In this document: one piece after another, positions 51,101 to 56,815 of the stretch
Position numbering within the stretch: the stretch's first letter is position 1
Layout: every line of letters begins with the position of its first letter
Assembly: GCA_018261615.1 (NCBI GenBank)
Contig: JAGTSE010000027.1
Span: forward strand, 1-57,831
Direction: 5' to 3'
Origin: Pseudomonadota bacterium
GTDB taxonomy: Bacteria > Pseudomonadota > Gammaproteobacteria > Enterobacterales > Enterobacteriaceae
DNA: 57,831 nt
Notes under the pieces: model-generated
Told to the model about the DNA's origin: nothing
Databases searched by the model: none
Seen by the model: only the letters and a program-made list of their open reading frames with translations
Translations under genes and position numbers: made by a program

Positions 51101-54100
51101 GATCTGAAAGAGAAAGGCACCACCCAGAGCCAGAGCATGAGCACCATCGGCAGCAATGGCGGGGATGTGACGATCTCGGCAGGCGACGCGCTGCATATTG
51201 GCGGTTCTGACGTGATCGCCAAAAAAGATCTCGCCCTGAAAGGCGACAGCGTGGTGGTCGATCCGGGTCATGACAAACGCACCACCGACCAGACCTTCGA
51301 GCAGAAAAGCAGCGGTCTGACGCTGGCACTCTCCGGCGCGGTGGGCGATGTGGTGAACACCGCAGCATCCACGGCGATGGCGGCAAAAGATCAGAGTGAT
51401 GGTCGCCTTGCGGCATTGCAGGGTACCAAAGCTGTGCTCTCCGGTATTCAGGCCTCGCAGGCTTCACGCCTGGCGGCGGCGAAAGCCGGCACTGATGATG
51501 CCACGAAGAACGGCTCCTTTGGCGTGATGGTTTCCCTCGGCGGGCAGTCGTCGAAATCCACTTCCCATTCAGAGCAGGACACGGCATTTGGCAGCGCGCT
51601 GAATGCAGGGGATAACCTGAGCGTAACCGCTAACGGCAAAGGAAATGCGACCAACAGCGGCGATATTGCTATATCAGGTAGCCAGCTAAAAGCCGGGAAA
51701 GACATCACGCTGGCGGCGGCAAGGGATATCACTCTTGGCGGTGCGGCCAGCACGCAACAAACCACTGGCAGCAACTCCAGCAAAGGTGGCTCGATTGGGG
51801 TCGGGATTGTCGCCGGGAAAAACGGTGCCGGGTTCATGGTGTCGGCCAGCGGAAATGCGTCGAAGGGGAACGAGAAAGGCAACGGTACCTCATGGAATGA
51901 GACCACGCTGGATGCCGGACAGAATGTTGATCTGACCAGTGGCCGCGACACCCTGTTGCAGGGTGCGCAGGTGAATGGCGATAAGGTGAAGGCGGATATC
52001 GGGCGCGACCTGACGCTGAGCAGCCAGCAGGACAGCAATAACTACAACAGTAAACAGCAGGGCATGAGCGCCGGGCTGAGTTACACCTTTGGTGGCGGCG
52101 GCCCGGGCGGCAGTTTCAGCTACAACCGCGACAAAATGAACAGCAATTACGACTCGGTTCAGGAGCAGACCGGGATCTACGCGGGCAAAGGCGGCTTCGA
52201 TATTACCGTCGGTAATCATACGCAGCTTGATGGCGCGGTTATCGCTTCCACCGCCACACCGGACAAAAACAGCCTTGATACCGGAACGCTGGGCTTCTCC
52301 GATATCAACAATAAAGCCGACTACAAAACGGAACATCAGGGTGCCGGGTTCAGCACCGGCGGCAGCGTACCGGGTAATGTTCTCGGGAATATGGCGAACG
52401 CCCTGCTGGCCGGTGCGGGCGGTAAGGGGCACGCGGAGGGCACCACGCAGTCGGCGGTGGCTGACGGCGCGATTGTGATCCGCGACCAGGCCAGCCAGCA
52501 GCAGGATGTGAACACGCTGAGCCGCGACACCGCGCATGCCAACGGCAGCATCGATCAGATTTTTGACAAGGAAAAAGAACAACGCCGCCTGCAAACCGCG
52601 CAGATGATTAGCGAGATTGGCACGCAGGTGGCAGATATCGCCCGCACGGAAGGTGATATAGCGAAAGCGAAAGCCATGCGCGATCCGGCGGCACTGGCGG
52701 CGGCAAAAGAGACGCTGATCGGCAAGGGGGATCGCAATCCTTCGCCAGAGGAAATCGCTACTCAGGCGGGCCGGGCAGCAGAGGCCGCATACGGTACGGG
52801 AAGCTCCCTGCAACGCGGTATCACCGCCGCCACCGCCGCGATACAGGCACTGGCGGGCGGCGACATCAAATCTGCGCTGGCCGGGGCTGCCGCGCCGTAT
52901 ATTGCAAACGAAATTGCCGCGCAAATCCCGGAAACCGACCCTGCCGGGCGTGTTCTGGCGCACGCGGTGGTCAACGCCGCGCTGGCTGCCGCCAGCGGGA
53001 AGGATGCAGGCAGTGCAGCAGCCGGGGCGGCGACGGGTGAACTTGCCGGGATCATTGCCCTCGACGCCTGGGGGATAAAAGATGTCAGCCAACTGAGCGA
53101 GGAGCAGAAACAGACCGTTTCGGCACTGGCGACTTTAGCGTCCGGGCTGGCGGGTGCGCTGGTGGGAGACAGTGGTGCCAGTGCGGTTGCAGCAGCACAG
53201 GCCGGGAAAACGACAGTTGAGAATAACTTGCTGGGGGGCAATGAAGAGACTCAGACGAAGTTCGTGCAGGAACACGGAAAAGACGTGCTGTCCTGTGCTG
53301 ATGATCCTTCTTCGGCCAGTTGTCAGCGTGGTGAGGCCGTCAATAAAGCGATAGCTGCCGCTCTGGGCGCAGGTGCCGCAGGTGGAGTAGTTACAGCAGC
53401 CACGCCGGAACTGATTGCAGCAGTGCAGGCCGCAGCCAGCGGCTGTGCCGGAAATCCGGTACTCTGCGCCAATGAGGTCAGTATCTGGGTGGCAGAGATG
53501 GCAGCCGGAGATGCATTACCGGCAGGGCTGACGGTGGCGACGGTCAGCAAGATGTCGGCTACCGAGCTGTCAGAGCTGAAAGCGCTGATGACGGTTGAGA
53601 AGCAGACCGGCAGCAAGGTTACAAAGGAATCGCTGGAAAGCGTGGTGACCAGTTCCGGCAGTAAAGGAAACTGGAATAAGGAACTCAATAATCCTCAGCC
53701 GAATACCGTTTATAAAGTAGATGGTGATAAAATTTATGAAACTGACAATCTGGCAAGGCCAAGCCACGTAGAAGCTACACTTACTCCTAACGTAAAAGAC
53801 AGAAACACTTATCAGCAATGTAAAGCGGGTAAATGTGGCGTTGATGGTGATGAAGGAGGTCATTTAATAGCATCCATCTTTAACGGCCCGGGTGAAAAAC
53901 TGAATCTTTTACCGATGGATGGTAATCTGAATAAAGGCGCATGGAAGCAGATGGAAAATAGCTGGGCGAAAGCACTGAGCGAAGGTAAAGAAGTCAAAGT
54001 CACCATACAGCCATCGTATGTGGGCGATAGCGCCAGACCAGAGAAGTTTTATGTTCAATACTCTATAGATGGTGGAAGGATGATTGAAGAAACCTTTAAA

Positions 54101-54121
54101 AATGCACCGGGAGGTAAATGA
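42176..54121 (+). CDS. cdiA: Contact-dependent growth inhibition effector CdiA (filamentous haemagglutinin family)
   Basis: A 3,981-residue cell-surface filament that delivers its C-terminal toxin into touching bacteria. In order: signal region (1-33); TPS secretion domain (about 36-300) with NPNL at 99-102 and NPYGI at 140-144; FHA-1 repeats of the LDNSGTL type (about 380-1950); a divergent region with two Cys (about 1985-2330), likely receptor binding; a conserved segment around YTNETQFLGSSYML (about 2385-2490); FHA-2 repeats rich in SAGNDLNL/QAGRDVNL (about 2500-3390); and a pretoxin domain ending in VENN at 3681-3684. After VENN comes a Cys-bearing entry-like domain (SGCAGNPVLCANEVSIW). 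The last 145 residues are a DNA/RNA non-specific endonuclease-like domain with DEGGHLIA (His3896) and NLLPMDGNLNKGAWKQMENS. The terminal part is AT-rich. The TPS and VENN motifs make the call firm; nuclease activity is inferred. Confidence 0.95.
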   Translation: MKTDKPVRFSQRVISELIIVLLVWQPVAPAFAAAITPTGGASMDKAGNGVPVVNIATPNGAGISHNQFHDYNVGSEGLILNNATGQLTQTQLGGLIQNNPNLRAGQEAQGIINEVTGGSRSQLQGYTEVAGKAANVMVANPYGITCNGCGFINTPNATLTTGKPQFDAAGNLSALEVTKGTITVEGQGLNASGSDALSLISRATEVNAAIHAKDLTVTTGANRVDASGKATAIAGEGAAPVVAVDTGALGGMYANRIHLVSTEKDVGVNLGNLTARQGDITLDANGKMVVKESIASGSLTAKGDGVTLTGSHKASGDIAVNSTQDVALNNATLAADGKLTLAATGNTTLIASKIAGGQTALSAKQISGDAASQLSAAGNATLDAQDINWQGEMTSGGNSRITADTLDNAGTITAKGQLTATTGSLKNSGTLQGQTLEINSQTAQNSGTLMAAGDTRITVGQLDNQGTLAAKNQLTASASTLKNNGILQGQALGVTSDTLHNSGTLLSEGDTRLTATQLDNQGTVAAKGQLTATTSTLNNGGTMQGRSLVASGDVVQNKGSLVADDSLNVKAGALTTGTGSAITAKGDVMLNAQTTADIGGQVNADGALTVTAGSMQTRLNAQLQSGGDMTLAASDATLNATHATKGTLGVTAKTLNHGGKSNASHIVLTAPESLNNSGTLVADALDLGSTHISNSGLLQGTQALNLHTGLLDNLAGGTLYSAKDLTLAIAQLNNGGLITTDGDLYLHGDALTSDGELNGVNLFSDYHSLSNNGRLLADGQLALAADSIHNNGLVAANTTGVTADTLDNTGTLQGNDALTLQTKNTTNSGTLAGGNSLDLSGHALTNSGLLAAKSLTLNSTDITNSGTLQGTSLLSATGSALTNQQSGLLLSNGAVTLKNNRLNNAGQMQGGTLDLATGEWLNSGTALGQNGLNATVSGALDNQGSVVSQQAVTLTADSSNNSGTLMAKVLALHGDLRNSGLIQGTGGLNWQGTTFTGTADGQMLSGGSLTLQGTTLDNQGRMQGRNLTATAVNWRNGGTVQAQDSLNATLGRSLDNQGQMLSQGGAAISAAQLTNDGKLAAKDLTVTAPDISSNGTLQGNDSLTIATQHLLNGGSGQLVSGSGLNLNLDNFNNQGLLYVQDGLTLTSNTLINGGSLEASALDVTTASLDNSGTLLAHNHATLQADQLANSGNLIADTLALTGTRITNNGLMQGTQQMQTTADSIANTAGGRWLSGGALTLNGNLNNDGAVQGDAITLRGATLNNTGIINGLHGLAGIHSGAVTNNGQLVSGGVTDIRAGSLSGNGRISGDTLALDATTLSNGGLWQGTHGLTLHADTLTTASGSRTLSGGNFTLNAGQLSTQGTLQGGQVSVATDDWTLGGTLLSQGNLTATVGNTLNLPGALQSQGAMTLAAQTLNNDGQLLSAGDITLRGQQLTNNGTVQGNTLTAHEAGITNRGVLTGLNSLTLDNHQATAALQVRMAMATPQLALINSGSLLTQGALDITAGTVNNSGIWQGNSILLAAQSLDNSGAVQSAGALNLQLTGDLNSAAGSKITAMGTAALQALSLTNNGQWAAKNLTLGGGTLNNSGAISGSDGLTATLNGNITQQSGGSLASNGALNLTAASLDNTGNVQGGDVTLAAATLTNRSGAQTVSAGTLTLTTPQLLNDGLLQGAGETRVDATALAVNEGKLLSGGKLTLTTPQYSGAGWLQASNLILNAANNDGSGMLLAGQMTLTGDTFTSQGTTQADNLTLNYRQLTNNGTLLGTNQLTLNASQVNQSASGKLFSGGDLFVGATGLDALGQVVALGNLTLQLANAFTGKTTLAAGKTLTVSSNGAIDNQNVMQGQAVNLSAGNQLTNNGQITTGSGASTLSGSNIVLNGNSSIQGGGDVALVSRGNITANGFAGTLGSLTLSAPDAIINTALLYAANKLALYANSITNQRGDMLAGDNLVLQRDAAGNANSEVINTSGSIETQNGDIAINTGHLLNQRDGLTANTVTTSAQVIPGVGDPTLSVHYSLLPAESYGYYTVKYTVEGNNCAGADGGCDSWIETTYHYAPFKGYDTQKFVLSETRTDVSSSGGSARIASGRNAVISAGVLDNKASDILSANDLLLQGTQLNNQSWQNSTSADVLVYKYGTGKQVTYAEDAIPEGGLKNKNDKYQKYVQDIVYTLTGHEIQTTQGQLYRAVIQAGGNVTASFSNNISNTNTTANTGGVTGTITAPALNTLSNQSIGGSVVKQALAAGPVAVNSPQWQDQLQHALQQINGGSGLDNGAPSGAALVTPGSQQKGNASLGNTGSLASAGVTAAALKNTGMTPQQGKTVDTSAYPLPTGNNGYFVVTDNPKSPYLITVNPKLDGLGQLDPELFGDLNKLLGVTPAAAPRETNPAYTNETQFLGSSYMLGRLNLNPDYDYRFLGDAAFDTRYVSNALLNQTGSRYLNGIGSDLAQMQYLMDNAASAQQSLGLSFGVALTAEQIASLDHSILWWESATINGETVMIPKLYLSPKDVVVNNGSVIAGNNVSLDGGSVTNSGSTLLARNDLSVNSSGQITNSNDALLKAGGNVDLSAIGDISNLSSTISGKTVALESVEGSINNLTLADQFSLDAKSKYGSVSLKDTTLGSIASITATDGLSLVAGKDITFTGATASAGGALLMDAGGNIAVNAIQKNEAYSQSGFRNLTDTSRSTVGYQGSSITAGGNLAMQAGNDLTLSASNVSAGKSAQLSAGNDLNLDAQQTSNASSSDKNETHSTGVARTTVSAGNNLLLTAGQDINSQAAGLAAEQQVGMQAGRDVNLLAEATTQGDSYKASKKTVINEQVRQQGTEIASGTGTTIIAGRDMNAEAAQVTAKGDIGVQAGRDINLTTATESDYHYDEETKTKKGFLKKTTTHTISEQSATREAGTLLSGDNVTVKSGNDLLVKGSSVVGDGDVTLSAAHNVDITAATNTDSNWQFKEQKKSGLMGSGGIGFTIGSSKTKQDLKEKGTTQSQSMSTIGSNGGDVTISAGDALHIGGSDVIAKKDLALKGDSVVVDPGHDKRTTDQTFEQKSSGLTLALSGAVGDVVNTAASTAMAAKDQSDGRLAALQGTKAVLSGIQASQASRLAAAKAGTDDATKNGSFGVMVSLGGQSSKSTSHSEQDTAFGSALNAGDNLSVTANGKGNATNSGDIAISGSQLKAGKDITLAAARDITLGGAASTQQTTGSNSSKGGSIGVGIVAGKNGAGFMVSASGNASKGNEKGNGTSWNETTLDAGQNVDLTSGRDTLLQGAQVNGDKVKADIGRDLTLSSQQDSNNYNSKQQGMSAGLSYTFGGGGPGGSFSYNRDKMNSNYDSVQEQTGIYAGKGGFDITVGNHTQLDGAVIASTATPDKNSLDTGTLGFSDINNKADYKTEHQGAGFSTGGSVPGNVLGNMANALLAGAGGKGHAEGTTQSAVADGAIVIRDQASQQQDVNTLSRDTAHANGSIDQIFDKEKEQRRLQTAQMISEIGTQVADIARTEGDIAKAKAMRDPAALAAAKETLIGKGDRNPSPEEIATQAGRAAEAAYGTGSSLQRGITAATAAIQALAGGDIKSALAGAAAPYIANEIAAQIPETDPAGRVLAHAVVNAALAAASGKDAGSAAAGAATGELAGIIALDAWGIKDVSQLSEEQKQTVSALATLASGLAGALVGDSGASAVAAAQAGKTTVENNLLGGNEETQTKFVQEHGKDVLSCADDPSSASCQRGEAVNKAIAAALGAGAAGGVVTAATPELIAAVQAAASGCAGNPVLCANEVSIWVAEMAAGDALPAGLTVATVSKMSATELSELKALMTVEKQTGSKVTKESLESVVTSSGSKGNWNKELNNPQPNTVYKVDGDKIYETDNLARPSHVEATLTPNVKDRNTYQQCKAGKCGVDGDEGGHLIASIFNGPGEKLNLLPMDGNLNKGAWKQMENSWAKALSEGKEVKVTIQPSYVGDSARPEKFYVQYSIDGGRMIEETFKNAPGGK
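43391..43894 (+). repeat. Three tandem 168-bp higher-order repeats in the FHA-1 region of cdiA
   Basis: Units start at 43391, 43559 and 43727, each at a Leu-Asp-Asn codon triplet (ttggataac or ctggataat), with an exact 168-bp (56-residue) period. Each unit carries three shorter FHA motifs (LDNxGT, LxNxGxLQG, xNSGTL). It lies within a longer array of imperfect FHA repeats of about 20 residues that runs to about 48,000. Confidence 0.75.
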
Positions 54122-54453
54122 TGCGTACAGACCAGGAAATCTATAATGATATTGGTTCGATATTACTGGCTATAGTTCCTGATGGTGCATCCAAAGTAAT
54201 TATGAGGGCAAAGTTATCCCTTGAAAATGATCATTGTAAATGTGAATTCGACTATGTGAATAAAGAGACTGGAAATATAAATTGGTTCACAGGGGGATCA
54301 CAAGCAAACAGTGATCTTTTAGATCTTCTTGTTGAATTAAGAAATTATTTTGTTGCCAACTTCAAATCACAGGAAAAACCCTTCTGGCATGGCTGTGAAG
54401 TGACGGTAGATGTTGAAACACTCAAGATAAATATCGACTTCAAATATGATTAA
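54118..54453 (+). CDS. cdiI: CdiI immunity protein, YezG/DUF600-like
   Basis: Small acidic protein that should bind and block the cognate CdiA toxin tip inside the producing cell. The 111 residues begin MMRTDQEIYNDIGSILLAIV and fit the YezG-like pattern: an N-terminal helix EIYNDIGSILLAIVPDG, beta strands with acidic/aromatic residues (FDYVNKETGNINWF), a helix LLDLLVELRNYF, and a final strand KINIDFKY. YezG in Bacillus protects against YeeF, whose toxin domain is of the same non-specific nuclease type, so the pair is consistent. The start overlaps the cdiA stop (ATGA), giving coupled translation. The gene is AT-rich like the adjacent toxin tip. Confidence 0.85.
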   Translation: MMRTDQEIYNDIGSILLAIVPDGASKVIMRAKLSLENDHCKCEFDYVNKETGNINWFTGGSQANSDLLDLLVELRNYFVANFKSQEKPFWHGCEVTVDVETLKINIDFKYD

Positions 54454-54456
54454 ATA

Positions 54457-54494
54457 AAAATCCCCACCTTAAAGAAGCGAGGATTTTGCTTTTA
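54457..54494. terminator. Terminator between convergent cdiI and symE
   Basis: A 7-bp AAAATCC/GGATTTT stem (54457-54463 with 54481-54487), partly extended inside, is followed by gctttta. It lies directly after the cdiI stop and before the symE stop. Confidence 0.55.
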
Positions 54495-54498
54495 GTGG

Positions 54499-54867
54499 TC
54501 AGTCCTTGCCCCGCTTCAGGCAGTCATAGCGGGGCGACTCCCGCCTGATAACCGGAATATCGCCGGTATCGTTCAGCGTGCCCGGAAACCCTTCCAGCCA
54601 CAGCTTCATCTTCTGCCGGTTGACGTAAGCCACGCTCAGCCCCTCGGCGCAGCCGTACAGTTCGCGGGTGTTCTGGGTGGTAATGACAATGCAGTCGGGC
54701 ATCACTCTGATCCGGATCGGCATTCCCGGCGTAAAACCCGCCTGTGAAATCCACGCTCCCTGGAGCGGCAGATAGTCACAGCGCACCCGGTCATAAAACT
54801 CCGAGCGGATAAGGGGTTGTGGCGCTTCAGTTGTGCGTGGTTCTGACTTAGAATTGCGTTTAGCCAT
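54499..54867 (-). CDS. SymE family toxin
   Basis: A 122-residue protein with the SymE fold, related to AbrB/MazE DNA-binding domains. The core reads DYLPLQGAWISQAGFTPGMP then IRIRVMPDCIVITTQ, matching the SymE pattern of a xLxGxWLxxAGFxxGxxVxVxVxxxCIVIT type. SymE is SOS-induced in E. coli and repressed by the antisense RNA SymR; homologues are common beside CDI and Rhs loci. The ATG has an aggga site. It lies 78 nt downstream of the XRE gene on the same strand, probably in the same transcript. I could not identify a SymR-like antisense gene. Confidence 0.8.
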   Translation of the reverse strand: MAKRNSKSEPRTTEAPQPLIRSEFYDRVRCDYLPLQGAWISQAGFTPGMPIRIRVMPDCIVITTQNTRELYGCAEGLSVAYVNRQKMKLWLEGFPGTLNDTGDIPVIRRESPRYDCLKRGKD

Positions 54868-54945
54868 GATTAACTCCCTGATAGTTAGTGGTGGTTAGCG
54901 GGCTGTGGGTGGTGAGACACCTTCAGCTCGCGTTAAAAATCTTCT

Positions 54946-55371
54946 TTAGCTGTCCGCTCCTGCCTGTTGTGCCTGTGCAATCACGGCGTCGAGCATCTCC
55001 GACACCAGCTTCTGCCTGCTCTTGGGCAACTGGCCTATCACCTGAATCTGCTGCTCCAGCCGTGACGCCGGGCCGCGCTTGCGCGGTGCCAGGGTATGGC
55101 TGCCGTCCAGCAGAGCATCCAGAGAAACGGAAAGCTGTCTTGCCAGGGCAGGCAGGGCTGAAATTTGCATCCGCCGCCGCCCGGACTCCCATGACTGAAC
55201 GGCCTGCTGGGAAACGTTCAGTGCCTGTGCGAGCTGAACCTGAGTGAGTCCAGCGTCTTTACGCAGGGCGGTTATACGCCTGCCGAGTTCGGTCATAAAG
55301 ATTTGTTCTTCACTACTGATAGATGCCGCCATCGTGGATGAAACCTGTGCTGGTAAAGTCCTGATGGCCAT
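54946..55371 (-). CDS. XRE-family helix-turn-helix transcriptional regulator
   Basis: A 141-residue regulator with a Cro/CI-type helix-turn-helix at about residues 27-90 (MTELGRRITALRKDAGLTQV, LAQALNVSQQAVQSWESG). A variable basic C-terminal part follows (RKRGPASRLEQQIQVIGQLP) and ends in a helix. The ATG at 55371 has an agga site 8 nt upstream; internal ATGs (giving MAASISS or MTELGRR) are alternatives. It precedes the SymE gene. A 15-bp palindrome 37-51 bp upstream could be its own operator. Confidence 0.85.
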   Translation of the reverse strand: MAIRTLPAQVSSTMAASISSEEQIFMTELGRRITALRKDAGLTQVQLAQALNVSQQAVQSWESGRRRMQISALPALARQLSVSLDALLDGSHTLAPRKRGPASRLEQQIQVIGQLPKSRQKLVSEMLDAVIAQAQQAGADS

Positions 55372-55407
55372 AATCTACATCCTGTTTTACATCTCACTGT
55401 TGTATAT

Positions 55408-55478
55408 ACTACTTAATGTAGTATTTTATTGTCGAGTTATTTTTACTGAAACCTTATTGACAGGTTTTTGACAGGAGC
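55408..55478 (+). repeat. Palindrome module, copy 1
   Basis: A 15-bp palindrome (ACTAC-TTAAT-GTAGT, 55408-55422) is followed by a 7-bp AT spacer and then a 49-bp segment starting TGTCGAGTTATTTTTACTG and ending CAGGAGC. The segment includes TTGACA at 55457-55462. The 49-bp part recurs 262 bp downstream with three mismatches. This copy also lies in the promoter region of the divergent XRE gene. Confidence 0.8.
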
Positions 55479-55479
55479 T

Positions 55480-55804
55480 GCGGAAATGGGATGACTGACA
55501 CCAGCAGCTCAGGAGCAACTGAAACGCGGGGTGTCGCTGTGAGCCTTGGCTGAGTCTCAGGGCATAATCTGAAAAAGCAGGGTTCATACAGTTCTGTGTG
55601 CCTGTTCCCGTTCCACAAGGGGAAAACCCCGTCCTGCATCTTAGTCGCCTGTGGTGAGTGGGTTAGTTTACATCTTAAAGATGTATATTTATGTCGAGTT
55701 ATTTTTACTGAAACCCTATTGACAGGTTTTTTCCAGGAGCGGTGGTATGGGAAATATGACCCCGGAAGCTGGAGCGGCTGAAGCGTGATGTATCACTGCT
55801 TCAG
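55480..55804 (+). pseudogene. Relic of a CHC2 zinc-finger primase-like gene, with a second copy of its N-terminus
   Basis: From 55,501 a frame reads PAAQEQLKRGVSL, a stop, then ALAESQ. After a frameshift it continues GHNLKKQGSYSSVCLFPFHK and GKTPSC (to about 55,646). This is the N-terminal pattern of CHC2 zinc-finger primases (LKxxVSLxxLxxxxGxxLKxxG...CPFHxxKTPS), with the first zinc Cys of CPFH apparently changed to Phe. A second N-terminal stretch, RKLERLKRDVSLLQ, appears at 55,763-55,804 after the second palindrome module. The gene is interrupted by stops and frameshifts and cannot be functional. Such primases belong to prophages, plasmids and integrative elements, so this marks a decayed mobile element. 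Confidence 0.65.
55670..55740 (+). repeat. Palindrome module, copy 2
   Basis: A 15-bp palindrome (ACATCT-TAA-AGATGT, 55670-55684) is followed by a 7-bp AT spacer and the 49-bp segment (55692-55740) that differs from copy 1 at three positions. The palindrome occupies the same place relative to the segment as in copy 1 but has different arms, changed symmetrically. Confidence 0.8.
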
Positions 55805-55841
55805 CCCCGGAACAACACTTTCGGTTTTGCCGTCACGGCGA

Positions 55842-56807
55842 CTACAAATCAATCACCAGATCCCGCGAGTGGCTGCGTGAACAACATAGCGCGATATGCT
55901 GTGTGGCGGCGGTTTTCTCCGCTGCCGATTGCACCGTATCGCGGTGATCGACCACACCATCAAGCACCGGTGTCAGACAGGCACCGCAAATTCCCATCTC
56001 GCACGAAAGCGGCACCGCCACGCCATTATCCTGAAGCACCTGCGCAATGCTTTTGTTTGCCGGAACGGGCCATTTTTCCCCACTGGAGGCCAGCGTAATG
56101 GTAAAGGTCTCTTCCTGTTGCGACGCCACAACGGGTGCGGCAGGCGCAAATGCCTCGCTGTGGATCTGCGCTTCCGCCCAGCCTTTTGCCGCCGCAATTT
56201 CTCTTACCGCCGCCATAAAACCCGCCGGGCCGCAGGTATAAATATGCTCCCCGTCGCCGGGTGCAGAGACCGTTGCCGCCAGCGTCTGACGGGGACTTTT
56301 GCCTTCCGAGGAGCAGTGAATAAGACAAACTCCGTGCGTCAGCGAGCGGGAGAGTTCGCGCGCAAATGCCGCCTCTTCCCGCCGTTTGACGAAATAGTGC
56401 AGTGTAAATGGCGTGCCTGTCGCTTCCCGTTGCAGCAGCATCGCATAGAGTGGCGTAATGCCGATGCCGGCGGCCAGCAGCAGCACCGGGCCGTCATCGT
56501 GTAGCGCAAACAGGTTGCGCGGCACTGAGATCATCAGCGTCTGGCCGGGACGCAGTGTCTGATGAATATAGCGCGAGCCGCCGCGCGACGCGCTTTCCTG
56601 CGCCACACAGATCAAGTAGCTTTCCGTCGTGTTTTCCCCGGTCAATGAATACTGGCGGATCAGGCCGCAGGGCAGATGCACATCGATATGCGCGCCGGGC
56701 TGCCAGTCGGGAAGCGGTTCTCCATTGGCGGCGACCAGCCGCACGGCGAGGTTTTTATCGCCCTGGCGCCACAAGCCATCAACCACCACGTTCAGCACGT
56801 CATTCAT
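55842..56807 (-). CDS. Vanillate demethylase-type reductase (VanB-like, PDR family)
   Basis: Electron-transfer subunit for the adjacent Rieske oxygenase. The 321-residue protein has an FMN-binding domain (GLIRQYSLTGE, about 55-65), an NAD-binding domain (LLLAAGIGITPLYAML and IYTCGPAGFM) and a C-terminal 2Fe-2S ferredoxin domain with SCEMGICGAC plus a later CC pair. This order (FMN, NAD, plant-type ferredoxin) is that of phthalate dioxygenase reductase and VanB. The ATG at 56807 has a gagg site 7 nt upstream, 8 nt after the oxygenase stop, so the two genes form one operon. The true substrate is unknown. Confidence 0.9.
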   Translation of the reverse strand: MNDVLNVVVDGLWRQGDKNLAVRLVAANGEPLPDWQPGAHIDVHLPCGLIRQYSLTGENTTESYLICVAQESASRGGSRYIHQTLRPGQTLMISVPRNLFALHDDGPVLLLAAGIGITPLYAMLLQREATGTPFTLHYFVKRREEAAFARELSRSLTHGVCLIHCSSEGKSPRQTLAATVSAPGDGEHIYTCGPAGFMAAVREIAAAKGWAEAQIHSEAFAPAAPVVASQQEETFTITLASSGEKWPVPANKSIAQVLQDNGVAVPLSCEMGICGACLTPVLDGVVDHRDTVQSAAEKTAATQHIALCCSRSHSRDLVIDL

Positions 56808-56815
56808 CCCACACC

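Noticed and set aside
54888..55247. A 119-codon plus-strand frame opposite the XRE gene, considered as a candidate antitoxin.
   Set aside because: It is antisense to the clear helix-turn-helix coding sequence, has Pro/Ala/Arg-rich low-complexity composition and no start signal.
56165..56178. A 14-bp exact match (tctgcgcttccgcc) to the 3' end of serT, which could look like an attachment-site duplicate.
   Set aside because: It lies within the intact vanB-like coding sequence, lacks the T-loop bases that usually form part of tRNA att sites, and encodes an ordinary AEAQI stretch. Chance is more likely, though it could be tested by comparing relatives.
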